This document shows positions 6,644 to 13,874 of a stretch of DNA of 30,045 nucleotides, in pieces (the first letter of the stretch is position 1; every line of letters starts with the position of its first letter). A model generated the notes under the pieces. It searched no databases. It was not told where the DNA came from and worked only from the letters and a program-made list of their open reading frames with translations. Source of the stretch: an uncultured Peptococcaceae bacterium (GTDB lineage: Bacteria; Bacillota; Peptococcia; Peptococcales; Peptococcaceae); assembly GCA_902492275.1 (NCBI GenBank), contig CABUKW010000017.1, positions 1 through 30,045 of the forward strand, written 5' to 3'. The position numbers and the translations under genes are program-made.

Positions 6644-8323
6644 TTACCTTACTTTATCTCGGAATTCTAAACGGAATCCATCTTTCGTTTTTTCAATGGT
6701 CTGGAACTTATTATTTAATAACGGATTGGTAAAGGTGTAATCAGAACGCTGATGGCATCTGCCGCGAGATTCTTTTCTATTTTCTGACATCAAAGCCACC
6801 GCTTCTCCTACATCAATTAAATCCAATACTTCCAAGGTGCGCATCAACTCATGAGAATTGTCGGCTTTTAATTGGGCCAGAGAATATTTGCGCAAATCAC
6901 GAATATATTTGATGCCAGCTTTCATCAAAGTTTCCGAGCGCAGCTTCATGCCAATATAATCTTTCATAATCTGCTGCAGCATGGAGTTTGCTTCCCGCCA
7001 GTTAGCGCCACTCTCACGGCCTAAAATTGCATCAATTAATGCCACTTCTTTGGTAACGTCAGGATGATTTTTTACATCGTAGTCTGCAACCGTTTTTACA
7101 TACTGACTGGCATTTTCGGCGCAAATATGGCCAAACACTGCCGCGCTGGTAATATCGCCCCGCACATTGCCGGTTACATTGCCAGCGGCATATAAACCAG
7201 GTAGGGAAGCGCCGCCGTCCAAGCCAATATCCAAACCACGGGCAGTAAAGTTATATTCAAAAGTACCGAATTCTACCATTTCTTTGCGCAAATCAATGTC
7301 ATACTGTTCCAAATAATCTACAATAGAGGAATCGCCTTCCGATAAAAATGCGCCCATCATGTACTGCATATCATCTTCATTGGTTTCACTGCAATTCATA
7401 TAGACTGGACCGCTGCCATCTTCCATTTTTTCCTGAAACACATTCTGCCAAATATCGGCGGTTACATCACCCAATTCCTTTGTCGGCTTGGTGACAAACG
7501 GACCTACCGGCTTGCTGTGATAATCGGTTAGAACACCAATCCAGGTAGCTTTTCCGGCTCTCGCAAAATATTTAGGACCGGAATGCACATAGGGCTGATC
7601 CAGATTTACCAATTTGGCACCGGCGCGCAGCGCCATTGCTTGTCCGCTGCCAGTATCGGCCGGACAGTTGGCTACGTTAAAAGAGTACGCTGGATTTTGT
7701 CCTGGATATAACCGCAACGCATTTCCTGTCGCAATAATGACTGCCTTAGCCTGAAAAATTACCACTTCTGGCACTTCATCCGCAATATTAACGCCGATTG
7801 CGCCTACAACACGACCTGTTTCATCGGTCAAAAGCTGCCGCATTACCATCTTATTCATAATTTTAGCGCCACGAGCTAATGCCGCTTTTGTCAATAGTGG
7901 TTTTTGGTCCTTCCCATCATATTTTAAATGATACCGTCTGCGACCGGGCATGGCATGGCCCATAAAGGACCATTTACCGGTAGGCCGCATAGCGATACCG
8001 TAAGATTCCCATTTCTGAACCACTTCAAAAGAACGCTGCATCATCAAGCGCAGCAAATCCATATCCTGTAGCGGTCCTACCAAAGTTTCTGTTACTTCAC
8101 GAATAATTTCATTAAAATCTTCTCCGTGATATTCGGGAATATAACACATGAAGTGGTCGTTCCCAGTAGCGCCGCAACCAGAACGGCGGGTATCCGCTTT
8201 TTCCGCTACAATAACGTCAACGCCCTGTTCTGCGGCGGTAATTGCAGCCTGCATGCCAGCAATGCCTCCACCAATAATCAATACATCTGTCTTTACAACT
8301 TCGTCTCTCACATTTGCTTTCAT
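6644..8323 (-). CDS. FAD-dependent oxidoreductase of the fumarate reductase / APS reductase alpha (AprA-like) superfamily
   Basis: The product has 559 residues. An FAD-binding Rossmann motif lies near the start (VLIIGGGIAGMQAA, about 14-27). The capping domain is in the middle, the second FAD contact region is about 375-405 (GLYAAGNVTGNVRGD, then AAVFGHICAE), and the C-terminal helical domain holds ESRGRCHQRSDY, the counterpart of the SRG-H-R-DYP motif of fumarate reductases. The family reduces or oxidises small anions at the flavin. There is no signal peptide, haem motif or FMN domain, so it should be cytoplasmic and take electrons from the 82-residue ferredoxin two bases upstream. AprA proteins are usually 600 residues or more, and no sat or qmo genes are present, so true APS reduction is doubtful and the substrate is unknown. 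An AAGGGGA ribosome binding site supports the ATG at 8323. Confidence 0.85.
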   Translation of the reverse strand: MKANVRDEVVKTDVLIIGGGIAGMQAAITAAEQGVDVIVAEKADTRRSGCGATGNDHFMCYIPEYHGEDFNEIIREVTETLVGPLQDMDLLRLMMQRSFEVVQKWESYGIAMRPTGKWSFMGHAMPGRRRYHLKYDGKDQKPLLTKAALARGAKIMNKMVMRQLLTDETGRVVGAIGVNIADEVPEVVIFQAKAVIIATGNALRLYPGQNPAYSFNVANCPADTGSGQAMALRAGAKLVNLDQPYVHSGPKYFARAGKATWIGVLTDYHSKPVGPFVTKPTKELGDVTADIWQNVFQEKMEDGSGPVYMNCSETNEDDMQYMMGAFLSEGDSSIVDYLEQYDIDLRKEMVEFGTFEYNFTARGLDIGLDGGASLPGLYAAGNVTGNVRGDITSAAVFGHICAENASQYVKTVADYDVKNHPDVTKEVALIDAILGRESGANWREANSMLQQIMKDYIGMKLRSETLMKAGIKYIRDLRKYSLAQLKADNSHELMRTLEVLDLIDVGEAVALMSENRKESRGRCHQRSDYTFTNPLLNNKFQTIEKTKDGFRLEFRDKVR

Positions 8324-8325
8324 GG

Positions 8326-8574
8326 TTAAATTCCCCTTTCTGCTTCGTTTACTTCCACATGGAGCATCATGTGGGACAACGGATACCGTAACTTTATAGC
8401 CTGTTTAGGACAGTCAATGGCGCAAGCGCGGCAATGCCAACATTCGTCTGGGTATTTGACGACAATTTGTTTTTCATTTTGCACGTTCTTTTCTACTTTG
8501 ATAACATCCAGTGGACAGATTTGTGCGCACAATCCACACTTTACACACAGTTCTTGATTGATTACTGGTGGCAT
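8326..8574 (-). CDS. Two-[4Fe-4S] ferredoxin, probable electron donor to the flavoprotein (AprB-like)
   Basis: The product has 82 residues with two complete cluster motifs: CVKCGLCAQICP near residue 10 and CWHCRACAIDCP near residue 45. This is the arrangement of the AprB N-terminal part, but the long C-terminal tail of AprB that wraps around AprA is missing. It ends two bases before the flavoprotein start, so the pair is translationally linked and probably forms a complex. The ATG at 8574 is chosen because AGGGAG lies eight bases upstream; a GTG at 8583 overlaps that site. It is the first gene of the operon. Confidence 0.9.
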   Translation of the reverse strand: MPPVINQELCVKCGLCAQICPLDVIKVEKNVQNEKQIVVKYPDECWHCRACAIDCPKQAIKLRYPLSHMMLHVEVNEAERGI

Positions 8575-8649
8575 ACAAAACACTCCCTTTACAATATAAA
8601 TATTTTAAGATGCAGCTTTTCGTGATACCGCAAGCTTTTCTTGTTTTAT

Positions 8650-8678
8650 ATTATAAATAAGTTGTTTTTATTTGTTAA
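8650..8678 (-). promoter_or_regulatory. Promoter of the ferredoxin-flavoprotein-transporter operon
   Basis: On the minus strand, TTAACA (8673-8678) and a perfect TATAAT (8650-8655) are 17 bases apart. Transcription would begin near 8643, giving an untranslated leader of about 70 bases before the ferredoxin start. The only other structure in the gene-free stretch 8575-8906 is the terminator of the TPR gene. LysR sites are expected just upstream (8680-8750), but I cannot single one out. Confidence 0.75.
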
Positions 8679-8840
8679 CTTCCCGCTCCCTATAGGCATC
8701 ATGCGCAAAAAGAATAATTGCTTAACCAAGCGACTTTTGTTGCTACATAAAAAAGAATTTTTTTTCTGAGATTCCTATTTCAAAGTTTTTATTTTCATTT
8801 TATGTTCCATAGCAACGCTGTCGTAACGCATAAAACGTAA

Positions 8841-8888
8841 AACAAAAAAACTGCCCACTTGTCTGCGCAATGCAGCACAGGTGGGCAG
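8841..8888 (-). terminator. Terminator of the serine dehydratase / TPR operon
   Basis: CTGCCCACTTGT (8851-8862) pairs with ACAGGTGGGCAG with one wobble, extended by CTGC/GCAG around a small loop. The minus-strand read continues into TTTTTTTGTTTT. It lies about 20 bases past the stop of the TPR gene. Confidence 0.85.
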
Positions 8889-8906
8889 TTTTGTCGTTCT
8901 TCTATT

Positions 8907-9590
8907 CTATTTTCCGACCATGGCTTTTTTCTTTTGCAAAAAGTCGAAGCGCTGCTGGGCGTCTTTGTCGTCGGGGGCATATTCCAGGGCCTTGCGCAGG
9001 TCGGCTTCGGCTTCGGCAAAGCGGTTGAGCGCGGTATACAGGCTGCCCCGTCCTTTATAGGCATAGGTGTAGTAGGGATCCAGCTCCAGGGATTTGTTGT
9101 AGCATTCCAAGGCTTTTTCCCACTGCTCCATTTTGTAATAGAGGTTGCCTTTGTCTTTGTAGATGATGGCGGCGGAATAGGGGGACAGCTCCAGCACTCT
9201 GTCCAGGCCCTGCATGGCCGATTCAAATTCTTCCAGGTCGGCTTCGATCAGGGCTTTGTCCCAAATGGCCAGCGCATAATCGGGGTTGATGCGCAAGGCG
9301 GCGTCATAGTCCTCCAACGCCCGCTCTACGTCGCCCAGGTTTAAAAACAGCAGCGCCCGATTGTAGTAATAGCCTTCGTCGTCTTGTTTGAGGGCGATGG
9401 CGCGGTCATAATCCTCCAAGGCTTTGCTGTATTCCTGCAAGCTGTGATTATAAATATTGGCCCGGTAAAAATAGGCCTGGGGCTGTTTCCAGTCCAACGC
9501 GACGGCTTTGCTGAACCATTCTACGGCTTCGGCAAAGCGCTCGTAATTTTTTGCTTCAATTCCACGTTTTAACGCTTCCTGGTAGTCCAT
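8907..9590 (-). CDS. Tetratricopeptide-repeat protein
   Basis: The product has 227 residues and consists almost entirely of about six TPR units of 34 residues, recognisable by the repeated A-x-x-x-Y-x-x-A pattern: FAEAVEWFSKAVAL, YSKALEDYDRAIAL, VERALEDYDAALRI, WEKALECYNKSLEL and FAEAEADLRKALEY. There is no signal peptide or membrane segment, so it is a cytoplasmic protein-interaction scaffold of unknown partner. The ATG at 9590 has GGAGGAAA upstream. The open frame continues far upstream, but that part is a shadow of sdaAA. It follows sdaAA by 14 bases, so it is cotranscribed with serine dehydratase. Whether it works with that enzyme is unknown. Confidence 0.9.
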   Translation of the reverse strand: MDYQEALKRGIEAKNYERFAEAVEWFSKAVALDWKQPQAYFYRANIYNHSLQEYSKALEDYDRAIALKQDDEGYYYNRALLFLNLGDVERALEDYDAALRINPDYALAIWDKALIEADLEEFESAMQGLDRVLELSPYSAAIIYKDKGNLYYKMEQWEKALECYNKSLELDPYYTYAYKGRGSLYTALNRFAEAEADLRKALEYAPDDKDAQQRFDFLQKKKAMVGK

Positions 9591-9604
9591 CTTTCTTTCC
9601 TCCA

Positions 9605-10480
9605 TTAGCCAAAAATTTTCTTGTGCAGCTCCATTCCGGTGGGGGTAACGGCCAGGCCGCCCCGCGCTGTTTCCCGCAGCGATTCGGGCAGGCTGCGCCC
9701 CACTGCGCCCATGGCGGTAATCACTTCGTCTACGGGAATGACGCTGGTAACGCCCGATAAGGCCAGGTCGGCCATGACCATGGCCAGCGACGCGCCTAAG
9801 GCGTTGCGCTTGGCGCAGGGCACTTCTACCAAGCCTGCTACTGGGTCGCAAACCAGGCCCATGACGTTTTTCAGCACCATGGCGCAGGCCTGACCGGCTT
9901 GCTCCGGTGCGCCGCCCCGCAATTCGACTGCTGCGGCGGCAGCCATGGCCGACGCTGCGCCGCATTCGGCCTGACAGCCGCCTACTGCGCCGGACACCGA
10001 GGCCCGATGGGCAATAACCATGCCAAAGCCGGCGCAGGTCATCAGGGCTACGGCAATTTGTTCGTCGGATAAATTGTCCAGCTCCTGTATTTTTTTCAGC
10101 ACACCGGGCACAATGCCGCAGGAGCCGGCGGTAGGACAGGCTACAATCCGTCCCATGGTGGCGTTTACTTCTGCTACGGCCAGCGCATAGCTGACGGCCT
10201 CCATCACGCTCTGTCCGGAGAGCAGCGGCGCGCCGCTCTGGCAATAGTCATAGAGCTTGCGGCCTTCGCCGCCAATTAACCCGCCTTTGGAGCGCTGGGG
10301 ATTTTCAAGGCCGGTGGCGATGGATTCCTTCATCACCTGCCAGTTTTTCTCCATCTGGGCCAGCACTTCCGCTTCGGTCTGCTGCTTCAGCGCCGCTTCC
10401 TGCTTTGCCATGGCTTGCCCGATGCTGCTGTGATTGTCCCGGGCCAGCTGTATTAATGTTTCCACAGAACCAATTACCAT
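9605..10480 (-). CDS. sdaAA: L-serine dehydratase, iron-sulfur type, alpha subunit
   Basis: The product has 291 residues, full length for the separate alpha chain of the two-subunit [4Fe-4S] serine dehydratase. This enzyme converts L-serine to pyruvate and ammonia in the cytoplasm and is oxygen labile. Family signatures are GGLIGGEGRKL, MGRIVACPTAGSCGIVPG, SVSGAVGGCQAECGAA and MGLVCDPVAGLVEVPC; the conserved cysteines in the last three include the cluster ligands. The start at 10480 has AGGAGG seven bases upstream. It lies 33 bases after sdaAB in the same operon and is followed by the TPR gene. Confidence 0.96.
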   Translation of the reverse strand: MVIGSVETLIQLARDNHSSIGQAMAKQEAALKQQTEAEVLAQMEKNWQVMKESIATGLENPQRSKGGLIGGEGRKLYDYCQSGAPLLSGQSVMEAVSYALAVAEVNATMGRIVACPTAGSCGIVPGVLKKIQELDNLSDEQIAVALMTCAGFGMVIAHRASVSGAVGGCQAECGAASAMAAAAAVELRGGAPEQAGQACAMVLKNVMGLVCDPVAGLVEVPCAKRNALGASLAMVMADLALSGVTSVIPVDEVITAMGAVGRSLPESLRETARGGLAVTPTGMELHKKIFG

Positions 10481-10513
10481 CGTGTTTCCTCCTGTTCAAG
10501 TATATGAAACAAC

Positions 10514-11185
10514 CTAAAAAGGTTTGACAAATTTTACATCTAAAACGGTGCGCATGGCTACAATTTCTTGCAGCGCTTCGTCGGGCACGTCCTGGTCTGT
10601 TTCAATAACCATGTAGGCTAGCGCGTTTTTTTCCTGCCGGAACACCTTCATGGCGGCGATATTGACATGATAGTCCACCAACACGCCGGTAATTTTGTGA
10701 ATAACGCCGGGCTGGTCCATGTGGGTGTCGATGATGGTGGGATACACGCCTTCGATTTCTACGGGAAATCCGTCCAATTCGGTAATCAGTACCTTACCGC
10801 CGCCGATGGAGCAGCCTACCACGGTTTTTTCCTGGCCGTCGGCTGTTTTCATAATGAATTTGGCTGTATTGGCGTGGTAGCCTTCGCCCAAATCGGTGGC
10901 GACAAATTTATATTGCAGCCCCGCTTCGTCGGCCAGGCGATAAGACTCCCGAATGCGCACATCGTCTGGCTCCATGCCCAGCAGACCGCCTAACAGGGCC
11001 AAATCGGTACCGTGGCCTTTGTAAGTTTTGGCAAAGGAGCCGTGGAGCAAGATTTCTACCTGCTGGGGCAGCTCCTTGGCAATGGCGCGGGCAAAGCGGC
11101 CCAGCCGCACAGCGCCGGCGGTATGGGAGCTGGACGGGCCGACCATCACCGGCCCGATGATATCAAAGCAACTGTATTCACTCAT
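10514..11185 (-). CDS. sdaAB: L-serine dehydratase, iron-sulfur type, beta subunit
   Basis: The product has 223 residues. The N-terminal about 140 residues are the SDH beta domain, with its start motif FDIIGPVMVGPSSSHTAGA, the segment GSFAKTYKGHGTDLALLGG and the later SIGGGKV. Residues about 148-220 form an ACT domain (TIIDTHMDQPGVIHKITGVL, VNIAAMKVFR), often a serine-binding regulatory module. GAGGAGG precedes the ATG at 11185. It is the first gene of the sdaAB-sdaAA-TPR operon and pairs with the alpha subunit to make pyruvate and ammonium from serine. Confidence 0.96.
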   Translation of the reverse strand: MSEYSCFDIIGPVMVGPSSSHTAGAVRLGRFARAIAKELPQQVEILLHGSFAKTYKGHGTDLALLGGLLGMEPDDVRIRESYRLADEAGLQYKFVATDLGEGYHANTAKFIMKTADGQEKTVVGCSIGGGKVLITELDGFPVEIEGVYPTIIDTHMDQPGVIHKITGVLVDYHVNIAAMKVFRQEKNALAYMVIETDQDVPDEALQEIVAMRTVLDVKFVKPF

Positions 11186-11244
11186 GGATAAGACCTCCTC
11201 TTTCGGTTTTGGAAGTTGGTTTCGTTATTTTTCTCGCTGCACCC

Positions 11245-11274
11245 ATTGTACTATTTCCCACTGGTCACAGGCAA
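11245..11274 (-). promoter_or_regulatory. Probable promoter of the serine dehydratase operon
   Basis: On the minus strand TTGCCT (11269-11274) and TACAAT (11245-11250) are 18 bases apart, about 60 bases upstream of sdaAB. The -10 is good and the -35 only partial, which would suit an activated promoter. Confidence 0.5.
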
Positions 11275-11282
11275 ATAAAAAA

Positions 11283-11300
11283 TGGCAAAACACGTTGCCA
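11283..11300. promoter_or_regulatory. 18-bp dyad just upstream of the sdaAB promoter
   Basis: TGGCAA, six bases, then TTGCCA forms a perfect inverted repeat eight bases upstream of the -35 box. It could be an operator. Read on the minus strand it is followed by six T residues, so a weak terminator is the alternative. Confidence 0.4.
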
Positions 11301-11319
11301 TAAAAAAATTTATCATTGT

Positions 11320-11380
11320 ACTTGACCATCGCACTTGACCGTTATACTTAGCCCCTTGCACTTGGCTGTTATACTTTCTC
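11320..11380 (+). repeat. Five degenerate 13-bp direct repeats with an ACTT(G)NCC core
   Basis: ACTTGACC occurs at 11320 and 11333, ACTTAGCC at 11346, ACTTGGCT at 11360 and ACTTTCTC at 11373, so the spacing is 13, 13, 14 and 13 bases. The array lies between the terminator of the TM1266-like gene and the serine dehydratase promoter, in a stretch with no gene. It may be a regulator-binding array or a decaying tandem repeat. Confidence 0.5.
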
Positions 11381-11416
11381 ATGGACTTTTGCCTTGGTGG
11401 CAGAGAAGGACCGCCA

Positions 11417-11462
11417 ATAAAAAAGGACTGCCGCGAAGCACCTTCTCTGTGCGGCAGTCCTT
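11417..11462 (-). terminator. Terminator of the TM1266-like gene
   Basis: AAGGACTGCCGC (11423-11434) pairs perfectly with GCGGCAGTCCTT (11451-11462), a 12-bp stem. The minus-strand tail is TTTTTTATTGG. It lies about 20 bases past the stop at 11484. Confidence 0.88.
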
Positions 11463-11483
11463 GCTTTTGTATCCGGTCTGGAA

Positions 11484-11735
11484 TTACTCCAGTTCCATTG
11501 CCTGTACTTTTACCAGATCCAGCGCCGACAATTCTGCTTTCAGCGCCTGAATTTTGGCGTCGTCGCCGATTACCTGCAGCAGAATGCGGCCGTTTTCGTT
11601 GTTTTCGCCGTGATGCAGATCATGCAGTCCCAAACGGAAATGAATCATTTCTCCGTATTTGGTCAGCACTTCCTGAACGGTTGGCGCAGCGGTGCTGCGT
11701 TTATCAATATTGATTGCTAAAATAACGTCTTTCAT
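11484..11735 (-). CDS. Small ferredoxin-fold protein, TM1266 / iron-only hydrogenase system regulator-like
   Basis: The product has 83 residues with a beta-alpha-beta-beta-alpha-beta pattern: VILAINIDK, a helix with VQEVLTKYGEMI, HFRLGLHDL, GRILLQVIGDD, a helix IQALKAELSAL, and VKVQAMEL. This is the shape and length of the ACT/NikR-C-like TM1266 family, annotated as putative regulators of the iron-only hydrogenase system. The function of that family is not proven, and no hydrogenase gene is nearby. The ATG at 11735 has AGGAGG eight bases upstream. It is a single-gene unit with its own promoter (11790-11818) and terminator, placed between amt and sdaAB. Confidence 0.55.
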   Translation of the reverse strand: MKDVILAINIDKRSTAAPTVQEVLTKYGEMIHFRLGLHDLHHGENNENGRILLQVIGDDAKIQALKAELSALDLVKVQAMELE

Positions 11736-11778
11736 TGTAAAAACCTCCTATGCATTGTTTCCTACTGTTTATATTCTC

Positions 11779-11818
11779 CAATCTCTTTTATTTTATACCG
11801 GATTGGAAAAAATGTAAA
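11779..11818 (-). promoter_or_regulatory. Promoter of the TM1266-like gene with an inverted repeat around the -10
   Basis: On the minus strand TTTACA (11813-11818) and TAAAAT (11790-11795) are 17 bases apart. CCAATC at about 11779-11784 and GATTGG at about 11801-11806 form a dyad that brackets the -10 box, as an operator for a repressor would. Confidence 0.55.
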
Positions 11819-11871
11819 CGGCTTTATTGAAGATTTTTACACTTCCTATGCCTGTTTCTTTGCGCCTGCAC

Positions 11872-13569
11872 TTATTCTGTTTCATCCTGCAGGGCGTTGT
11901 AGCCTTCATCGGCGGTACGGATACGGATGACGTTTTCGCAGTCGTAGACGAAAATCTTGCCGTCGCCTACTTTGCCGGTATACAGGGCTTTGCGGGCGGT
12001 ATCGACCACCAAATCCACAGGCACCTTGCACACCACAATTTCAATCTTAATCTTAGGCAGCAAATTCATTTCCATCTGTACGCCGCGGTAGTACTGTTTC
12101 TGTCCCTTCTGCAAGCCGCAGCCCAACACATGAGAAACGGTCATGCCGCTGACGCCAATCTTGGCCATGGCGGCCTTCAAATCGTTGAATTTGTTTTCGT
12201 TGGTCATAATTTCTACCTTGGAAATCTTCACGTCAGAGGCCAAAATCTTATCATTGCTGACAGGAACCACCTTCACCGGTACGGCTTCTTCTACGCCGAC
12301 TGGTACGTCGGCGTCGCACAGGCTGGTGTGATAGGCGGTTTCAAACATGGATTTGAAATCATTGGTGTAAGGCGGCAAGCCATGTTCCACCACATCCAGA
12401 CCGGCAATTTCTTCTTCGGCTGTCACCCGCAGCCCGATGGCGGCTTTGATGATGACAAACACTACAGCCATCACAACGGCTACATAAGCTGCCACTACCA
12501 CTACGCCGATCAACTGGGTGATGGTCATAGCCAGGCCGCCGCCGTAGAACAAGCCGCCGTCCACAGCGAGCAGCCCTGTCAGGATGGTGCCGGCAGCGCC
12601 GCAAGCGCCGTGTACGGAGATAGCGCCGACGGGGTCGTCAATTTTGCAAACCTTGTCTACCACTTCTACCGCGCCGACTACCAGAACGCCGCTGACCAGG
12701 CCAATCACAAATGCGCCCACCGGCGTTACGGCATCGCAGCCGGCTGTAATGCCTACCAAGCCAGCCAAGGCGCCGTTTAAGGTCATAGATACATCGGGCT
12801 TACCGTAGGCTTTCCAGGTAACGAACATGGTAGCTGCCGCCGCCGTTGCCGCAGCCAGATTGGTATTGACAAAAATCAGGCCCATGGAATATAAGGCTTC
12901 ATCGCCGGTGGCGCAAACGGTGGAAGCGCCGTTGAACCCGAACCAGCCAAACCAGAGAATGAACATCCCTAAGGCCGCCAAGGGCAGGCTCTGGCCCGGA
13001 ATGGCTTTGGATTTGCCTTCGGCGTCATATTTGCCAATGCGGGGGCCTAAAATTTTCGCGCCTACCAGAGCGGCCACACCGCCTACCATGTGTACAGCGG
13101 TAGAGCCGGCAAAATCGTGGAAGCCCAACTGGCTGAGCCAGCCGCCGCCCCAGATCCAGTGGCCGGAAATGGGATAAATGATAGCGCTGATGGCCACGCT
13201 GTAAATCAGGTAAGCGCTGAACTTGGTGCGTTCCGCCATAGCGCCCGATACGATGGTGGCTGCTGTGGCGCAAAACACCGTCTGGAAGATTAAAAAGGTG
13301 TAGGTGGAAAAGGTGCTGTCGTAATTGCCGCGGACAAAAAAGTCGGGAATTCCAACGAGGCCCACCAAATCGGTGCCAAACATGATGCCAAAGCCGATAA
13401 ACCAGAATACAACGGAGCCTAAGCATAAGTCCATCACATTTTTCATGATGATATTGCCGGAGTTTTTCAATCGGGTCAGCCCCACCTCTACCATGGTGAA
13501 GCCAATCTGCATGGAAAACACCAGCACAGCGCCAAACAAAACCCAAATAGAATCTACAGATGAAAACAT
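11872..13569 (-). CDS. amt: Ammonium channel (Amt) with a fused C-terminal P-II signalling domain
   Basis: The product has 565 residues. Residues about 1-410 form an eleven-helix Amt channel with both pore histidines visible (STAVHMVGG and DDPVGAISVHGACG) and the FGFNGAS segment. After a linker of about 35 residues, residues about 450-565 are a GlnB/GlnK-like P-II domain. It has a T-loop with the tyrosine pair (QKQYYRGV), a B-loop (TGKVGDGKIFVY) and the usual end VIRIRTADEG. Normally P-II proteins are separate and plug the channel when nitrogen is ample; here the plug is tethered. The ATG at 13569 follows a G-rich ribosome binding site, and the upstream TTG overlaps that site. It lies downstream of glnN on the same strand, with an ANTAR-like leader (13609-13654). 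Confidence 0.95.
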   Translation of the reverse strand: MFSSVDSIWVLFGAVLVFSMQIGFTMVEVGLTRLKNSGNIIMKNVMDLCLGSVVFWFIGFGIMFGTDLVGLVGIPDFFVRGNYDSTFSTYTFLIFQTVFCATAATIVSGAMAERTKFSAYLIYSVAISAIIYPISGHWIWGGGWLSQLGFHDFAGSTAVHMVGGVAALVGAKILGPRIGKYDAEGKSKAIPGQSLPLAALGMFILWFGWFGFNGASTVCATGDEALYSMGLIFVNTNLAAATAAAATMFVTWKAYGKPDVSMTLNGALAGLVGITAGCDAVTPVGAFVIGLVSGVLVVGAVEVVDKVCKIDDPVGAISVHGACGAAGTILTGLLAVDGGLFYGGGLAMTITQLIGVVVVAAYVAVVMAVVFVIIKAAIGLRVTAEEEIAGLDVVEHGLPPYTNDFKSMFETAYHTSLCDADVPVGVEEAVPVKVVPVSNDKILASDVKISKVEIMTNENKFNDLKAAMAKIGVSGMTVSHVLGCGLQKGQKQYYRGVQMEMNLLPKIKIEIVVCKVPVDLVVDTARKALYTGKVGDGKIFVYDCENVIRIRTADEGYNALQDETE

Positions 13570-13608
13570 AACAATTCCCCCCAAGCTTGATGTATCTATC
13601 GCAATGAA

Positions 13609-13649
13609 AAAGGCGCGCTGAGAAGAGGATTTCTTCTCAACACGCCTTT
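13609..13649 (-). terminator. Leader terminator of amt, mutually exclusive with the antiterminator hairpin
   Basis: An 18-bp stem with two wobble pairs (13609-13626 with 13632-13649) and a five-base loop is followed on the minus strand by TTTTTC. It sits 40 bases upstream of the amt start, so it must be overcome for amt to be expressed. Its 5' foot, AAAGGC at 13644-13649, is also the loop of the overlapping hairpin at 13639-13654. Confidence 0.85.
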
Positions 13650-13654
13650 GTGTT
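13639..13654 (-). promoter_or_regulatory. ANTAR-type antiterminator hairpin in the amt leader
   Basis: On the minus strand AACAC-AAAGGC-GTGTT forms a five-bp stem with a six-base loop carrying A at position 1 and G at position 4, the ANTAR-target signature. The loop bases also form the base of the terminator at 13609-13649, so binding by an ANTAR protein would block termination. The glnN leader has the same loop on a different stem. A second upstream hairpin of the usual pair was not found. Confidence 0.7.
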
Positions 13655-13773
13655 TTTATAAGTGCCTGACCGGTCTTTTTCGTCGATCGTTGCTTCGTAT
13701 TCGCACAAAAAGCGTGCTTCAGACGAAAAATCCTGCGTCAGTGACTATGTTATTGTATTGTATTTTGTTTCGA

Positions 13774-13870
13774 CCAAGGGCAAGGAAGATTTTCAGATCA
13801 ATAATCACTTGCCCAAGTCTCTAGCCAAGGGCGAAAGAAAATTTTCAGATAAACAATCGCTCGCCCAAGG
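13774..13870 (-). repeat. Two tandem ~45-bp elements with conserved core and paired arms upstream of amt
   Basis: Copy 1 is 13774-13817 and copy 2 about 13825-13870. On the minus strand each starts CTTGGGC and ends GCCCTTGG, with the shared core ATCTGAAAAT between. In copy 1 GGGCAAG pairs with CTTGCCC; in copy 2 GGGCGA pairs with TCGCCC, so an A-to-G change is matched by T-to-C in the other arm. Inside the arms GAT...ATC and GAA...TTC can form two small inner hairpins. This could be a tandem structured RNA or a pair of operators. It lies about 200 bases upstream of the amt start. Confidence 0.7.
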
Positions 13871-13874
13871 CACA

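Noticed and set aside
6644..8574. Assignment of the flavoprotein and ferredoxin as true APS reductase (aprBA)
   Set aside because: Both chains are too short, the ferredoxin lacks the AprB tail, and no sat or qmo genes accompany them.
9591..10244. Long N-terminal extension of the TPR protein frame
   Set aside because: It overlaps sdaAA completely in another frame, has arginine-rich low-quality composition, and a good ribosome binding site marks the start at 9590.
11827..12780. 317-codon plus-strand frame opposite amt
   Set aside because: It is antisense to the well-supported amt gene, with histidine- and alanine-rich composition typical of a shadow frame.
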